DNA from: Microbulbifer elongatus
GTDB taxonomy: Bacteria; Pseudomonadota; Gammaproteobacteria; Pseudomonadales; Cellvibrionaceae
Direction: 5' to 3'
NCBI RefSeq assembly: GCF_020524885.1
Contig: NZ_JAIVKJ010000001.1
Span: 992,001 to 1,056,000, forward strand
DNA length: 64,000 nt
Shown: in pieces, positions 53,949 to 62,882 of the stretch
Position numbering within the stretch: the stretch's first letter is position 1
How the letters are laid out: every line of letters starts with the position of its first letter
The notes under the pieces: generated by a model
The model's input: only the letters and a program-made list of their open reading frames with translations
Databases searched by the model: none
Told to the model about the DNA's origin: nothing
Made by a program: the position numbers and the translations under genes

Positions 53949-54764
53949 ATGGCACGAGTCGCAAAGAAAAAGGCCAAGGCAAAACGTGTAGCCAAGGCCA
54001 AACCGGCCGCCAAGGCGAACACAGGCACTTCGCCGGTGGTTGCCAAGGCACAAAAGGCAGTAGATTCTGCTGCGAAAGCACTGGATGCTCAGCTGGATCG
54101 GGTAGGAAAGGCGAGAGCAAGGGTTCAGAAAAGCGGATCTGCCACTGCCAAACAGTCCCTGGCTTCGGCAAATGCCAAGTTGCGGGAGCAGCGTTTGAAA
54201 GTGGCGGAAGCAAAATTGGGTTTGGCCAAGGCCAGTGCCATGGATTCCGTGCGCCAGGCTGAGGAGTCTGCGAAGAAGGCGGTTGCAGACATGGCTGAAA
54301 AGCTCTCTGCCAAGGCCGAGAAAGAGCGGGAAAAGGCAGTAAAGGCCTTTGAGAGTCGCTGGAAGAAATCCCGGGCAAAGGCCGATGCCAAGAAGGTAAA
54401 GGCTGCAGAGAAGAAAGCAACCGCCAAAGTGAAGGCTGCGGCGAAGAAGGCTGCGGCGAAGGCCAAAGCGCTAGAGAAAAAGGCGGCGGTCAAAGCCAAG
54501 GCGGAAGCCAAAAAAGCGGCCAAGGCAGCCTCCAAGAAAAAAGCCGTCAAAAAGTCTGCCGCGAAAAAGACAACCGCCAAGAAGGCACCCAAGAAGTCTC
54601 CCGGGCGGCCGAAAAAGTCCACGGTGAAGAAGGCGGCTGCCAAGAAGGCGGCCACCAAAGCGAAGAAGTCGGCACCCAAGAAGTCTGCCCGTCGCGGACG
54701 TCCACCGAAGGCTGCGGCCAAGAAGGCCGGTGCCCGCCGCGGACGGCCGCCCAAGAAGTCCTGA
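53949..54764 (+). CDS. Histone H1-like Lys/Ala-rich protein with AT-hooks
   Basis: The 271-residue protein is made of a basic N-terminus (ARVAKKKAKAKRVAK), a helical, probably coiled-coil middle (about 30-135) and a long Lys/Ala tail of AAKK-type repeats. Three AT-hook-like motifs are near the end: SPGRPKKS, RRGRPPKAA and RRGRPPKKS. Such proteins bind DNA without much specificity and shape the nucleoid; Pseudomonas AlgP has a comparable tail and affects alginate genes, but orthology is not shown. A strong RBS and terminator flank it. Confidence 0.8.
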   Translation: MARVAKKKAKAKRVAKAKPAAKANTGTSPVVAKAQKAVDSAAKALDAQLDRVGKARARVQKSGSATAKQSLASANAKLREQRLKVAEAKLGLAKASAMDSVRQAEESAKKAVADMAEKLSAKAEKEREKAVKAFESRWKKSRAKADAKKVKAAEKKATAKVKAAAKKAAAKAKALEKKAAVKAKAEAKKAAKAASKKKAVKKSAAKKTTAKKAPKKSPGRPKKSTVKKAAAKKAATKAKKSAPKKSARRGRPPKAAAKKAGARRGRPPKKS

Positions 54765-54817
54765 TCGACGGTCAAGTCGGTCTACTGAAGATTCTGCTTT
54801 CTGGCAGAGCACACGAG

Positions 54818-54842
54818 CCCCGGCCTAATAGCCGGGGTTTTT
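54818..54842 (+). terminator. Rho-independent terminator after the histone-like gene
   Basis: CCCCGGC, loop CTAATA, GCCGGGG, then five Ts. Confidence 0.9.
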
Positions 54843-55005
54843 GCTTTTCGGGAGCGGTTTTTTAAAGGCTAATTCTGGGGCTGGTTGCGTTTGTCGCTGG
54901 GCATGCCACAATTCGCCCCTGTCAGGTATCTGCGCCCGTTCGGGGGGCTGCCATCCTGAATACCCACACCGTTTCTCCACACTTACTTCACAACGGGTTC
55001 TCGCA

Positions 55006-55731
55006 TTGAAATTACTGGCTGTTGATACCACCTCCGGAGCCTGCTCTGTAGCCCTGTATCAGGATGGCGCGGTTATTGAACAGTTCGTGCGTGCTGAACG
55101 GGATCACACTCGCCGCCTGTTACCGATGGTCGAGGCGGTGTTGATGGAGGGTGGGTTGCGTCTGGCGGACGTCGATGCCCTCGCCGTGAGCCAGGGGCCG
55201 GGGTCATTCACCGGTCTGCGTATTGCCATCAGCTGCGTCCAGGGGCTGGCATTTGCCGCAGATAAGCCGGTGGTGCCGGTGTCCAGTCTGGCAGCTATGG
55301 CGACCGGTGCTATTCGTACTAACCCCGATTGGCAGGGCGCCGCGGTATTACCAGCGCTGGACGCGCGGATGCAGGAGGTCTACTGGGGGCTGTATTCCTC
55401 CGAGAACCCGGGTGAAGCGTTGTTGGCGGATGCAGTTTCGAGCCCGGAGCAGGTGGTTTCGGCCCTGGAAGCATCGGGCTACCTTGATTCAGCGGTCGAT
55501 AACCCGTGTCCATTTGTTGCTGCCGGCCCGGGTTGGCAATACCCTGAATTGGAAGCACTGGCTCCGCTGGGCGTCTGGCAGGACGCGGCGATTCATGCCC
55601 AGGACATCGCCGTATTGGCCGCCGGACTTTGGCAGAAAGGGGAGTATCTGGCGGCCCAGGACCTGGAGCCAGCCTATCTGCGCAATGAGGTAACCTGGAA
55701 GAAACGCGAGCGCATCCGCAATCGCGGTTAA
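55006..55731 (+). CDS. tsaB: tRNA threonylcarbamoyladenosine protein TsaB
   Basis: Partner of TsaD and TsaE in making t6A37 in ANN-reading tRNAs. The 241-residue protein begins LLAVDTTSGACSVAL and has LAVSQGPGSFTGLRIAISCVQGLA, the ASKHA-fold glycoprotease pattern, and ALDARMQEVYWGLY. The TTG at 55006 gives the family N-terminus (MKLLAVDTT); the frame is open to 54841 but that part crosses the terminator. uppP follows. Confidence 0.95.
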   Translation: MKLLAVDTTSGACSVALYQDGAVIEQFVRAERDHTRRLLPMVEAVLMEGGLRLADVDALAVSQGPGSFTGLRIAISCVQGLAFAADKPVVPVSSLAAMATGAIRTNPDWQGAAVLPALDARMQEVYWGLYSSENPGEALLADAVSSPEQVVSALEASGYLDSAVDNPCPFVAAGPGWQYPELEALAPLGVWQDAAIHAQDIAVLAAGLWQKGEYLAAQDLEPAYLRNEVTWKKRERIRNRG

Positions 55732-55801
55732 CCAGTGGTCTCTTCAATAACAAACTAACTGCGGCGCAGGTTTTTCGCTGGCGGCAAACGTAGTAGCAAG
55801 T

Positions 55802-56602
55802 ATGGAAACTTTTCAGATCATCTTTCTTTCCCTTATTCAGGGGATTACCGAATTTCTGCCGATATCCAGCTCAGCACACCTTATTTTGCCAAGTCAGGTA
55901 CTGGGTTGGCCGGATCAGGGGCTCGCTTTTGATGTGGCGGTGCACTTTGGTTCCCTGATCGCGGTGTTGGTGTACTTCCGCAAGGACGTCTGGCACCTGA
56001 TCTGCGATGGCCTGGGCGGTTTCAAGACCGGGCAATTCAGTGATGAGGGGCGTCTTGCCTGGTTGATTGTGCTGGCTACCATCCCTGCCGGGTTGGTGGC
56101 GCTGGCGTTTAAAGATTTCATCGAAACGCACCTGCGGTCTTCTGCAGTGATTGCCGCTACCACCATTCTGTTTGGCGCTTTGCTCTGGTGGGCCGATGTG
56201 CGCGGCGAGCGCCGCGATGATATTGGCAAGCTTGACTGGAAGAAGGCGCTGATGATCGGTGCGGCCCAGGCCATTGCGCTGATTCCGGGCACGTCTCGCT
56301 CCGGTATTACCATGACCGCCGGCCTGATGCTTGGCCTGAAACGGGAGGCGGCCGCGCGCTTTTCCTTTCTGATGTCGATCCCGGTGATTACCCTGAGTGC
56401 CTTGCTCAAGACCTATGAGCTACTGGGCACCGATTCGGCGCCATGGGGCAGCATTTTTCTTGGCGTCGTGCTTTCGGGAATAAGCGCCTACCTGTGTATT
56501 CACTTTTTCCTGCAATTCATCAGCCGTATCGGCATGGCGCCCTTCGCCATCTACCGCTTTTTGCTAGGCGGTATATTGATTGGCTTGCTGCTCGCCAACT
56601 GA
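55802..56602 (+). CDS. uppP: Undecaprenyl-diphosphatase UppP (BacA)
   Basis: Recycles undecaprenyl pyrophosphate for cell wall synthesis and gives bacitracin resistance. The 266-residue membrane protein has the two conserved sites [17 protein letters not shown] and [19 protein letters not shown] and about eight membrane spans. Length is standard. Confidence 0.97.
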   Translation: METFQIIFLSLIQGITEFLPISSSAHLILPSQVLGWPDQGLAFDVAVHFGSLIAVLVYFRKDVWHLICDGLGGFKTGQFSDEGRLAWLIVLATIPAGLVALAFKDFIETHLRSSAVIAATTILFGALLWWADVRGERRDDIGKLDWKKALMIGAAQAIALIPGTSRSGITMTAGLMLGLKREAAARFSFLMSIPVITLSALLKTYELLGTDSAPWGSIFLGVVLSGISAYLCIHFFLQFISRIGMAPFAIYRFLLGGILIGLLLAN

Positions 56603-56658
56603 GTGGTGCAGCGTATTTGCTTTTTGAGACTGGTCGTGTGGCCTGAACGAGGTTTGTT

Positions 56659-57543
56659 ATGACAACCACAGTGGCATTTATCGGACTCGGCGTAATGGGG
56701 TTCCCAATGGCCGGGTATCTTTCCAAAGCCGGGTATCGTGTGCAGGTGTACAACCGCACTGGCAGTCGTGCCAGCGAGTGGCTTTCTTCATACGATGGTA
56801 AAGACTTCGCGACCCCCGCAAAAGCTGCCAGTGGTGCGGATATGGTATTTGCCTGTGTTGGCAATGACGATGACTTGCGTCAGGTCACTATTGGCCCTGA
56901 TGGTGCCTTTCACGGAATGACTTCTGGCACCCTGTTTGTCGACCACACCACCGCATCGGCAAACGTGGCGCGGGAGCTGGCTGGCGCAGCGAAGGAAAAG
57001 GGCATCGGATTTCTGGATGCGCCGGTGTCCGGCGGCCAGGCGGGCGCGGAAAACGGGGCTTTGACCATCATGGTGGGTGGCGAAGAGTCAGACTTTGAGC
57101 GCGCGCGCCCACTGCTGGAATGCTACGCACGGGCGCTCAATCTGCTCGGGCCAGTGGGCAGCGGGCAGCTGTGCAAGATGGTTAATCAGGTGTGCATTGC
57201 CGGGCTGGTACAGGGACTTTCTGAGGGTCTCCATTTTGCCCGAGCCGCGGGGCTGGACCCGGAGCAGGTGGTGGAGGTTATTTCCAAAGGCGCCGCACAG
57301 AGCTGGCAGATGGAAAACCGCTATAAAACCATGCTGGCCGGTGAGTATGAGCACGGCTTTGCGGTGGACTGGATGCGCAAGGACCTGGGTATTGTATTGG
57401 ATGAGGCCCAGCGCAACGGCGCCTTGTTGCCTGTTACTGCGCTGGTGGATCAGTTTTACAGTGAAGTGCAGGCGCTGGGCGGCGGTCGCTGGGATACTTC
57501 CAGCCTGTTTGCGCGGCTGACAAACCTGCGGGATTTTAACTGA
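56659..57543 (+). CDS. NAD(P)-dependent beta-hydroxyacid dehydrogenase
   Basis: The 294-residue protein has the Rossmann start FIGLGVMGFPMAGYLSKAG, the substrate motif DAPVSGGQAGAENGALTIMVGG and the catalytic lysine in LCKMVNQVC. The family includes 3-hydroxyisobutyrate dehydrogenase, tartronate semialdehyde reductase and glyoxylate reductase; which acid is used cannot be told. It stands between uppP and the DUF3524 gene without clear partners. Confidence 0.9.
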   Translation: MTTTVAFIGLGVMGFPMAGYLSKAGYRVQVYNRTGSRASEWLSSYDGKDFATPAKAASGADMVFACVGNDDDLRQVTIGPDGAFHGMTSGTLFVDHTTASANVARELAGAAKEKGIGFLDAPVSGGQAGAENGALTIMVGGEESDFERARPLLECYARALNLLGPVGSGQLCKMVNQVCIAGLVQGLSEGLHFARAAGLDPEQVVEVISKGAAQSWQMENRYKTMLAGEYEHGFAVDWMRKDLGIVLDEAQRNGALLPVTALVDQFYSEVQALGGGRWDTSSLFARLTNLRDFN

Positions 57544-57666
57544 CCACAATTACACCCGGTTTCCCGGCCGACCGGTCGGGGAAACCCTACCCAGCCTGTC
57601 CAGCTGCTCAGCTATTTCTTCAAAAATATTTCAAATAACTCCTCAGGTAACTATTCAGGTAATTTT

Positions 57667-58815
57667 GTGAAAGTGCTTCTGCTTTCCGCCTACGATGCCG
57701 ACAGCCACAAGCGCTGGCGGCGTGGGCTGGTGGCCGCCATTCCCGATTGGCAGTGGACGGTGCTCAGTCTGCCACCCAGATATTTCAGCTGGAGGGTGCG
57801 CGGCAACAGTCTCAGCTGGGGTAGGGGAGAGGCGCTCGCCACCCTGCGTCAGCCATGGGATTTGATTGTCACCACGTCGATGACAGACCTCGCCTCACTG
57901 CGCGGGTTTGTGCCCGAGCTGTGCCGCGTGCCCACCGCGGTGTATTTCCACGAAAATCAGTTTGATTATCCGTGTACCGAAGATGCGGTGCCCTCGGTCG
58001 AGCCTCAGCTGTTGAATATCTATACCGCGCTCTGCGGTGACCTGTTGCTGTTCAACTCAGAATACAACCGCAGCACGTTACTGGAAGGGGCGGAGCTGCT
58101 GTTGCACAAGCTGCCGGATCAGGTGCCGAGAGGTATTTGTCAGGAGATTGCGGATAAATCCCGGGTGCTACCGGTTCCCCTGGAGCCGGCGGCATTTCTC
58201 GGTGCTGGTGAGGAGAAGGCTGCCGTTAAGAAAATTGTCGGCGAGAAAGATGCTCGAGTGACCTTTGTGTGGAACCACCGCTGGGAACACGACAAGGGCC
58301 CCGACATCCTGCTTGCCGCTCTACGTCGTTTCGGTCGCCAGCAGATTCCGTTCACCCTGCATGTGGTAGGGCAACAGTTCCGCCGTCAACCTGCGGAATT
58401 TGCACATATCCGCAAGTTGCTCGACAAGCAGGGGGCGTTGGGTGCCTGGGGTTACCGCGAGAGCCTTGCGGAGTACCGTCAGCTGCTGGCCCAAAGCCAC
58501 GGGGTCATTTCTACCGCACGGCACGACTTTCAAGGCCTCTCGGTACTTGAAGCCGTCGCTGCCGGTTGCCAGCCACTGGTACCGGACAGCCTCGCTTATC
58601 CGGAATGGTTTGGTCGCGGCGGATGGCGATATTCCGATGACGTGGAGTCCTGTGCGGCCCACTTGTGCAACGCCATGGTGCGCTGTGCCCGGCGCGTAGA
58701 ATCCGGGGAGCCTTTGACTGTGCCCGATATCTCGAATATGAGCTGGGAGGTGATGGCGGGAGACTACCGGCAGCTGTTGACCGATTGTGCCGGTCGTGGC
58801 GGGAATTTGGCCTGA
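57667..58815 (+). CDS. DUF3524 glycosyltransferase (queuosine mannosyltransferase-like)
   Basis: The 382-residue protein has an N-terminal DUF3524 domain (VLLLSAYDADSHKRWRRGL, TSMTDLASLRGF, VYFHENQFDYPC) and a C-terminal GT-B glycosyltransferase domain (FVWNHRWEHDKGPDILLAAL, GVISTARHDFQGLSVLEAVA). This is the layout of animal GTDC1, identified as the tRNA-queuosine alpha-mannosyltransferase. Bacterial members are common in Gammaproteobacteria with unproven substrate. The start is GTG; TCAGGTAA repeated just upstream may serve as ribosome-binding site. trpS follows 84 bp later. Confidence 0.85.
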   Translation: MKVLLLSAYDADSHKRWRRGLVAAIPDWQWTVLSLPPRYFSWRVRGNSLSWGRGEALATLRQPWDLIVTTSMTDLASLRGFVPELCRVPTAVYFHENQFDYPCTEDAVPSVEPQLLNIYTALCGDLLLFNSEYNRSTLLEGAELLLHKLPDQVPRGICQEIADKSRVLPVPLEPAAFLGAGEEKAAVKKIVGEKDARVTFVWNHRWEHDKGPDILLAALRRFGRQQIPFTLHVVGQQFRRQPAEFAHIRKLLDKQGALGAWGYRESLAEYRQLLAQSHGVISTARHDFQGLSVLEAVAAGCQPLVPDSLAYPEWFGRGGWRYSDDVESCAAHLCNAMVRCARRVESGEPLTVPDISNMSWEVMAGDYRQLLTDCAGRGGNLA

Positions 58816-58899
58816 GCGTACACCCCCCAGCGGGAAACGGGTATCATTCGGCCTCAATTCGCCGATTGACGATTAGCAAGAACGGAAATTCTAGGATTT

Positions 58900-59907
58900 A
58901 TGAGCAAGCAGCGCGTACTTACCGGTATCACGACCACCGGTACTCCTCACCTGGGCAACTATGTGGGCGCCATTCGCCCGGCCATCGCCGCCAGTCAGGA
59001 AGAAAACAACCAGTCTTTCTATTTTCTGGCGGATTACCACGCGCTGATCAAGTGCCAGGATCCGGAGCAGGTACACCAGTCCACCCTCGAGATTGCTGCC
59101 ACCTGGCTAGCCCTGGGCCTGAACACCGACAATGTAGTCTTCTACCGCCAGTCGGATATTGTCGAGATTCCCGAGTTGACCTGGCTGCTTACCTGCCAGA
59201 CCGCCAAGGGTCTGATGAATCGTGCCCACGCTTATAAGGCGGCGGTGGACGCCAACCGCGACGATGGCCAGGATTCCGATTTTGGTATCAACATGGGCCT
59301 CTACAGCTATCCGATTCTGATGGCCGCGGACATATTGATGTTCAATGCCAACAAGGTGCCGGTGGGCAAAGACCAGATCCAGCATATTGAAATGGCCCGG
59401 GATATCGCCGCGCGTTTCAATCACCACTACGGTGAGCACTTTGCCCTGCCGGAAGCGGTGGTGGATGAGCACGTATCGGTCTTGCAGGGCCTGGACGGGC
59501 GCAAGATGAGTAAGAGCTACGGCAATACCATTCCGCTGTTCCTGCCGGAAAAGAAACTGAAGAAGCACATCAACAAGATCAAGACCAACCTGCTGGAGCC
59601 GGGCGAGCCGAAAGACCCGGATACCTCCACCGTATTCCAGATCTGGCAGGCATTCTCCACCCCTGAGCAGACCGCCGAGATGCGCAAGGCGTTTGAAGAG
59701 GGAATCGCCTGGGGTGAAGCCAAGAAGCAGCTGTTTGAACTGATCAATGGCCAGATCGGTGAGGCGCGGGAGCGCTATGAAGCGCTGCTGGCAAACCCGG
59801 CGCAAATCGAAGTGGAGCTGGAGAAGGGTGCCGAAAAGGCGCGAACCTATTCCCGGCCTTTCCTGGCGAAACTGCGCGAGGCGGTTGGTATTCGCAAGAT
59901 CGGTTGA
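58900..59907 (+). CDS. trpS: Tryptophanyl-tRNA synthetase
   Basis: Charges tRNA-Trp. The 335-residue class I enzyme has the HIGH-equivalent [12 protein letters not shown], the KMSKS site in [10 protein letters not shown], and [17 protein letters not shown]. Length is normal. It ends at a terminator shared with the convergent mscS. Confidence 0.98.
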   Translation: MSKQRVLTGITTTGTPHLGNYVGAIRPAIAASQEENNQSFYFLADYHALIKCQDPEQVHQSTLEIAATWLALGLNTDNVVFYRQSDIVEIPELTWLLTCQTAKGLMNRAHAYKAAVDANRDDGQDSDFGINMGLYSYPILMAADILMFNANKVPVGKDQIQHIEMARDIAARFNHHYGEHFALPEAVVDEHVSVLQGLDGRKMSKSYGNTIPLFLPEKKLKKHINKIKTNLLEPGEPKDPDTSTVFQIWQAFSTPEQTAEMRKAFEEGIAWGEAKKQLFELINGQIGEARERYEALLANPAQIEVELEKGAEKARTYSRPFLAKLREAVGIRKIG

Positions 59908-59937
59908 TTGCCCGCACTAATCAGTGAGCCAGCGTTC

Positions 59938-59970
59938 TGAGCCCGCCATCTGGTGGGCTCAGTCGTTTTT
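59938..59970 (+). terminator. Terminator between trpS and mscS
   Basis: TGAGCCCGCC, loop ATCT, GGTGGGCTCA (one G-T pair), then T-rich. The right arm overlaps the stop codon of the convergent gene. Confidence 0.65.
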
Positions 59971-60927
59971 ACCCTTCGGCTTTCTCGGCCCTGCTGGCGA
60001 GCCTTCTCGCTGCGCATCCTGTTTCTGATCAGATCCATCCGTCTGGTCGTGGAACAGGTGCACCTGGGTTTCAAATGGCATATCGATACCCGCGTCATCC
60101 AGCGCTTCTTTCACAGACTGAATCACTTTGGCGCGCACATGGGTCGCCTCTGTCTGTTCACTGCTGGTCCACCAGCGTGCGCGAATACTTACCCAGCTGG
60201 CGGCCAGGTCCCAGGGCAGGGCCTCAGGGGCGGGGTCCGTCATAACGCCTTCCACGCGCGTGACCGCTTCTCGGATAACGTCACACGCCTGATCGATGTT
60301 ATCGCTGTAGCCGATGCCAATTTCATAGTCGCTGCGGCGACTGGTGTGGGCCGTTTTTACCAGTACCGCGTTGGTATAGATGTCACTGTTGGGCATGACC
60401 ACGCGCTGGCCGTCGTAGGTGTCGATCAATGTTGCGCGGGTCTCGATGCGATGCACCGTACCCTCGAAATCGGCGACCTTGATCTGGTCGCCAATCTCAA
60501 AGGGCTGGCGAACGAGGATCAGTAAACCCGCCAACCAGTTCTGTAGAATATCCTTGAAGGCAAAACCGATCGCCACAGAACTGACGCCGAGACCGGCGAT
60601 CAGATCGCCAGGTTTCAGGCTTGGCATCACGATTGTGGCGGCGAGCAGAAAGCCTACGAGCACCACGCACCACTTGACCAGACTTCCGAGCACTTCTCCC
60701 AGATTTGGCCTGTTTCTGCGCTGCAGGTGCCTGCGCACCAGAAAGCGAGCAACACTGCCCAGAATAAACGCCACCAACAGCACGACAAGGGCGACAGTGA
60801 AGTTCGGGATCAGTCGGATGGCGCTATCTACCCAGCTGTCCACCTGATCGATTGCGGCACTATAGTCCGCCGAGATTTCGCTGGCCTTATCGGTCTGGTT
60901 ACTTTGGGAATCGTTGCCTTGCATCAT
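59959..60927 (-). CDS. mscS: MscS-family small mechanosensitive channel
   Basis: Releases solutes on osmotic downshock. The protein of about 322 residues has three membrane spans, the pore helix TM3 with GVSSVAIGFAFKDILQNWLAGLLILVRQPFEIGDQI (split here over about 36 residues), and the cytoplasmic MscS domain (VMPNSDIYTNAVLVKTAHTSRR). I chose the ATG pair at 60927/60924; a GTG at 60978 overlaps the upstream gene. The C-terminus is a charged Lys/Asp/Gly tail. Confidence 0.93.
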   Translation of the reverse strand: MMQGNDSQSNQTDKASEISADYSAAIDQVDSWVDSAIRLIPNFTVALVVLLVAFILGSVARFLVRRHLQRRNRPNLGEVLGSLVKWCVVLVGFLLAATIVMPSLKPGDLIAGLGVSSVAIGFAFKDILQNWLAGLLILVRQPFEIGDQIKVADFEGTVHRIETRATLIDTYDGQRVVMPNSDIYTNAVLVKTAHTSRRSDYEIGIGYSDNIDQACDVIREAVTRVEGVMTDPAPEALPWDLAASWVSIRARWWTSSEQTEATHVRAKVIQSVKEALDDAGIDMPFETQVHLFHDQTDGSDQKQDAQREGSPAGPRKPKGKND

Positions 60928-60964
60928 GTCCGCCACATTCAGTGCGCTCTGCTTCAAGCAGGGG

Positions 60965-61432
60965 TCAGCCCGGATCACTCAGCCGGATGTCCAGCGCAAA
61001 GTCTGCACTTTCCCCATTTTTGGCCGCGCCTTTTAACAGGTAGACCAGCACCCGGTAGGTGCCATCTCGCGGCAAGGTAATGGAAAAACGCGCGTGCTGG
61101 CCGTGACCGCGATGCAGGGCCCGGGGGGCCGCGGGTGCGGTTATGCGGTATCCCGCCTGGGTGTTGCTGCTGTGAAGATCCAGCTGTAGGGATTGCCCGG
61201 TTCTCGCGTCGATCAGGTACTCGATGGCCTGGTGACCATTGATGGTGGCGGTGACACGTGCGCTTTGACTGTGCTGTACCTTGTGACCTCCGGGTGCTGG
61301 GGCATCTCTGTGGAGTTCAATCTTTTGCTGCTGGGTCTGGGTATGTTCCCGCGCGGCGACAGGCCCGCTTAATAGCAGCGAAATTAACAGCGAAAGGAGA
61401 AGGGGAATGAAAAGCCAATTGGATCTCTGCAC
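60965..61432 (-). CDS. PliG-like (g-type lysozyme inhibitor domain) secreted protein
   Basis: The 155-residue precursor has a signal peptide (LFIPLLLSLLISLLLSGPVAA). The mature part shows the pattern of the PliG domain: SARVTATINGHQAIEYLIDARTGQSL, RFSITLPRDGTYRVLVYLL, GESADFALDIRL. It resembles the protein at 62331-62753 in the same order of motifs, so the two are paralogues. In PliG the domain blocks goose-type lysozyme in the periplasm. The start is GTG. A lipase-like gene lies upstream. Confidence 0.7.
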   Translation of the reverse strand: MQRSNWLFIPLLLSLLISLLLSGPVAAREHTQTQQQKIELHRDAPAPGGHKVQHSQSARVTATINGHQAIEYLIDARTGQSLQLDLHSSNTQAGYRITAPAAPRALHRGHGQHARFSITLPRDGTYRVLVYLLKGAAKNGESADFALDIRLSDPG

Positions 61433-61488
61433 TGGTAGCCCTGGAGACAGCGAAGCCGGGCCACCAGTGTAGTTTCGCAGCGCGCGGA

Positions 61489-62283
61489 TCAGTCGCCGGC
61501 AGTTGCTTCCATATTCCGCTTGAAGCGGCCGTGCTGCAGATAGTGAATGACTTGTGCGATGACCTTCTGGTCTTTCATCATGAAAACATGGGTCACCGGC
61601 ATTTCCAGGTGATCCCGCATTCCCTCAAGGCGGGTGCGCTCCACGGTGACCTTGCCGTCATCGGTGCCAGGGAGCATTTGGGAGAGGATCGGGTTGATGC
61701 TTCTGGTACCTGCGATAATACCCAGGTCAAAGTGGGCGGCGCCCAGCTTGTTGGGCACACTCATTTTTCCGCTGCCGAGCTGCAGGCCGGCATCGCCGTA
61801 TAGAAAATGAAAACCCGGAAAACTGCCCAGCTTGTCCACGACCTCGCTGCCCTGGTTAGGCGGGCCGAGCATGACTACGCGACCGAGATTTTCCACGGTT
61901 ACCTGGCTAAGGTACTGGCGCACCAGGATGCCGCCCATGGAATGGGTTACAAAGTGCACCCGATCCGGTATCTCAGCAGTGCCGGGGCTGTTGCGGGCGC
62001 AGTTGTCCAGCGCGGGCGCAATTGCCGGGCCTGCCAGGCGCTCGATGGGGAAGTCTGTCGACGGATAGTCGACATTGACCGTAACAAACCCGGCTTTAGC
62101 GACCGCTTTCTCAAGCTTTTTCATGGACCCGTCGGACTTGGCGAGGCCGTGCAACAAGATCACGCAATCTGCAGCCTGCGCCGGTGTGGCAAGTGTTGTA
62201 AAGACTGCAATAACGAGTGAGCCGATTATCCCGGGCATTGAAGAAAACCGCAGGGTGCGCAGAGTATCTGTCCTATCCATCAT
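61489..62283 (-). CDS. Secreted alpha/beta hydrolase (lipase/esterase-like)
   Basis: The 264-residue precursor has a signal peptide ending near AQA. The hydrolase fold shows CVILLHGLAKS (oxyanion region), the nucleophile elbow THSMGGILVRQYL, and MLGPPNQGSEVVDKL as in triacylglycerol lipases and palmitoyl-thioesterase-like enzymes; the histidine is probably in MPVTHVFMM. Substrate unknown. It lies between two PliG-like genes in the same direction. Confidence 0.82.
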   Translation of the reverse strand: MMDRTDTLRTLRFSSMPGIIGSLVIAVFTTLATPAQAADCVILLHGLAKSDGSMKKLEKAVAKAGFVTVNVDYPSTDFPIERLAGPAIAPALDNCARNSPGTAEIPDRVHFVTHSMGGILVRQYLSQVTVENLGRVVMLGPPNQGSEVVDKLGSFPGFHFLYGDAGLQLGSGKMSVPNKLGAAHFDLGIIAGTRSINPILSQMLPGTDDGKVTVERTRLEGMRDHLEMPVTHVFMMKDQKVIAQVIHYLQHGRFKRNMEATAGD

Positions 62284-62330
62284 GATGGGTATCGATCCTT
62301 GTCTAAAGCAAAGCCCCGATTGTAACCGCT

Positions 62331-62753
62331 TTAATCGTTGTCGATATCGACACTGAGCTTGAAATTGGCCGACTCGTTGCGCCGCGCAGCACTGCGCATC
62401 ATATAGACCTGAATCGTGTAGGTACCGCTGTCCGGCAAGGTGGTGGCGAATTGGCTTCCGCTGGTGGAGCCGATAAAGATCGCCGCGTCGCCGGGCCCGC
62501 TACCTGGCGCGTACACATTGAAATAGGTGGCGGAATGGCTCGTGGAGAGCTTCACCTTCATATGCTGGCCAGCCTTGGCGGTCACCTTGTAATTGACCGT
62601 GTTGTAGCCGGTGATACTACTGGTCACCGCGGTACCCGTCGCGCCCTTGGCGAACCGCAGGGTTTCGGTGCGGGATTCATCGCCCCAGGCGAGGGCGCTC
62701 ATCAAGGCGAAAATAGTACAGCCCAGCAGGTTCCCAATAGTGATGTGTCTCAT
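62331..62753 (-). CDS. PliG-like (g-type lysozyme inhibitor domain) secreted protein
   Basis: The 140-residue precursor starts at the ATG at 62753, which follows a strong GGAGGG; an open frame continues upstream but has no such signal. A signal peptide (CTIFALMSALAWG) leads to a mature domain with ETLRFAKGATGTAVTSSI, VNYKVTAKAGQHMKVKLST, FATTLPDSGTYTIQVYMM and RRNESANFKLSVDI. The spacing matches E. coli PliG-like proteins. Periplasmic inhibition of lysozyme, or another carbohydrate-binding use, is inferred. Confidence 0.75.
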   Translation of the reverse strand: MRHITIGNLLGCTIFALMSALAWGDESRTETLRFAKGATGTAVTSSITGYNTVNYKVTAKAGQHMKVKLSTSHSATYFNVYAPGSGPGDAAIFIGSTSGSQFATTLPDSGTYTIQVYMMRSAARRNESANFKLSVDIDND

Positions 62754-62882
62754 CTGCCCTCCCATGGGTTGCGACGAATAGTGTGCCCCGAATAAACAGC
62801 GTTGCGCGGAAAAAGGTCTACAGTAAAACTGAGTGTAGTTCAGCGCCACGACAGTACAGGGCAAGCCCGTGGGAAGGGGGGG

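Noticed and set aside
54125-54775. A phenylalanine/alanine-rich antisense frame opposite the histone-like gene
   Set aside because: It is the reverse reading of Lys/Ala codons and looks membrane-like only by composition.
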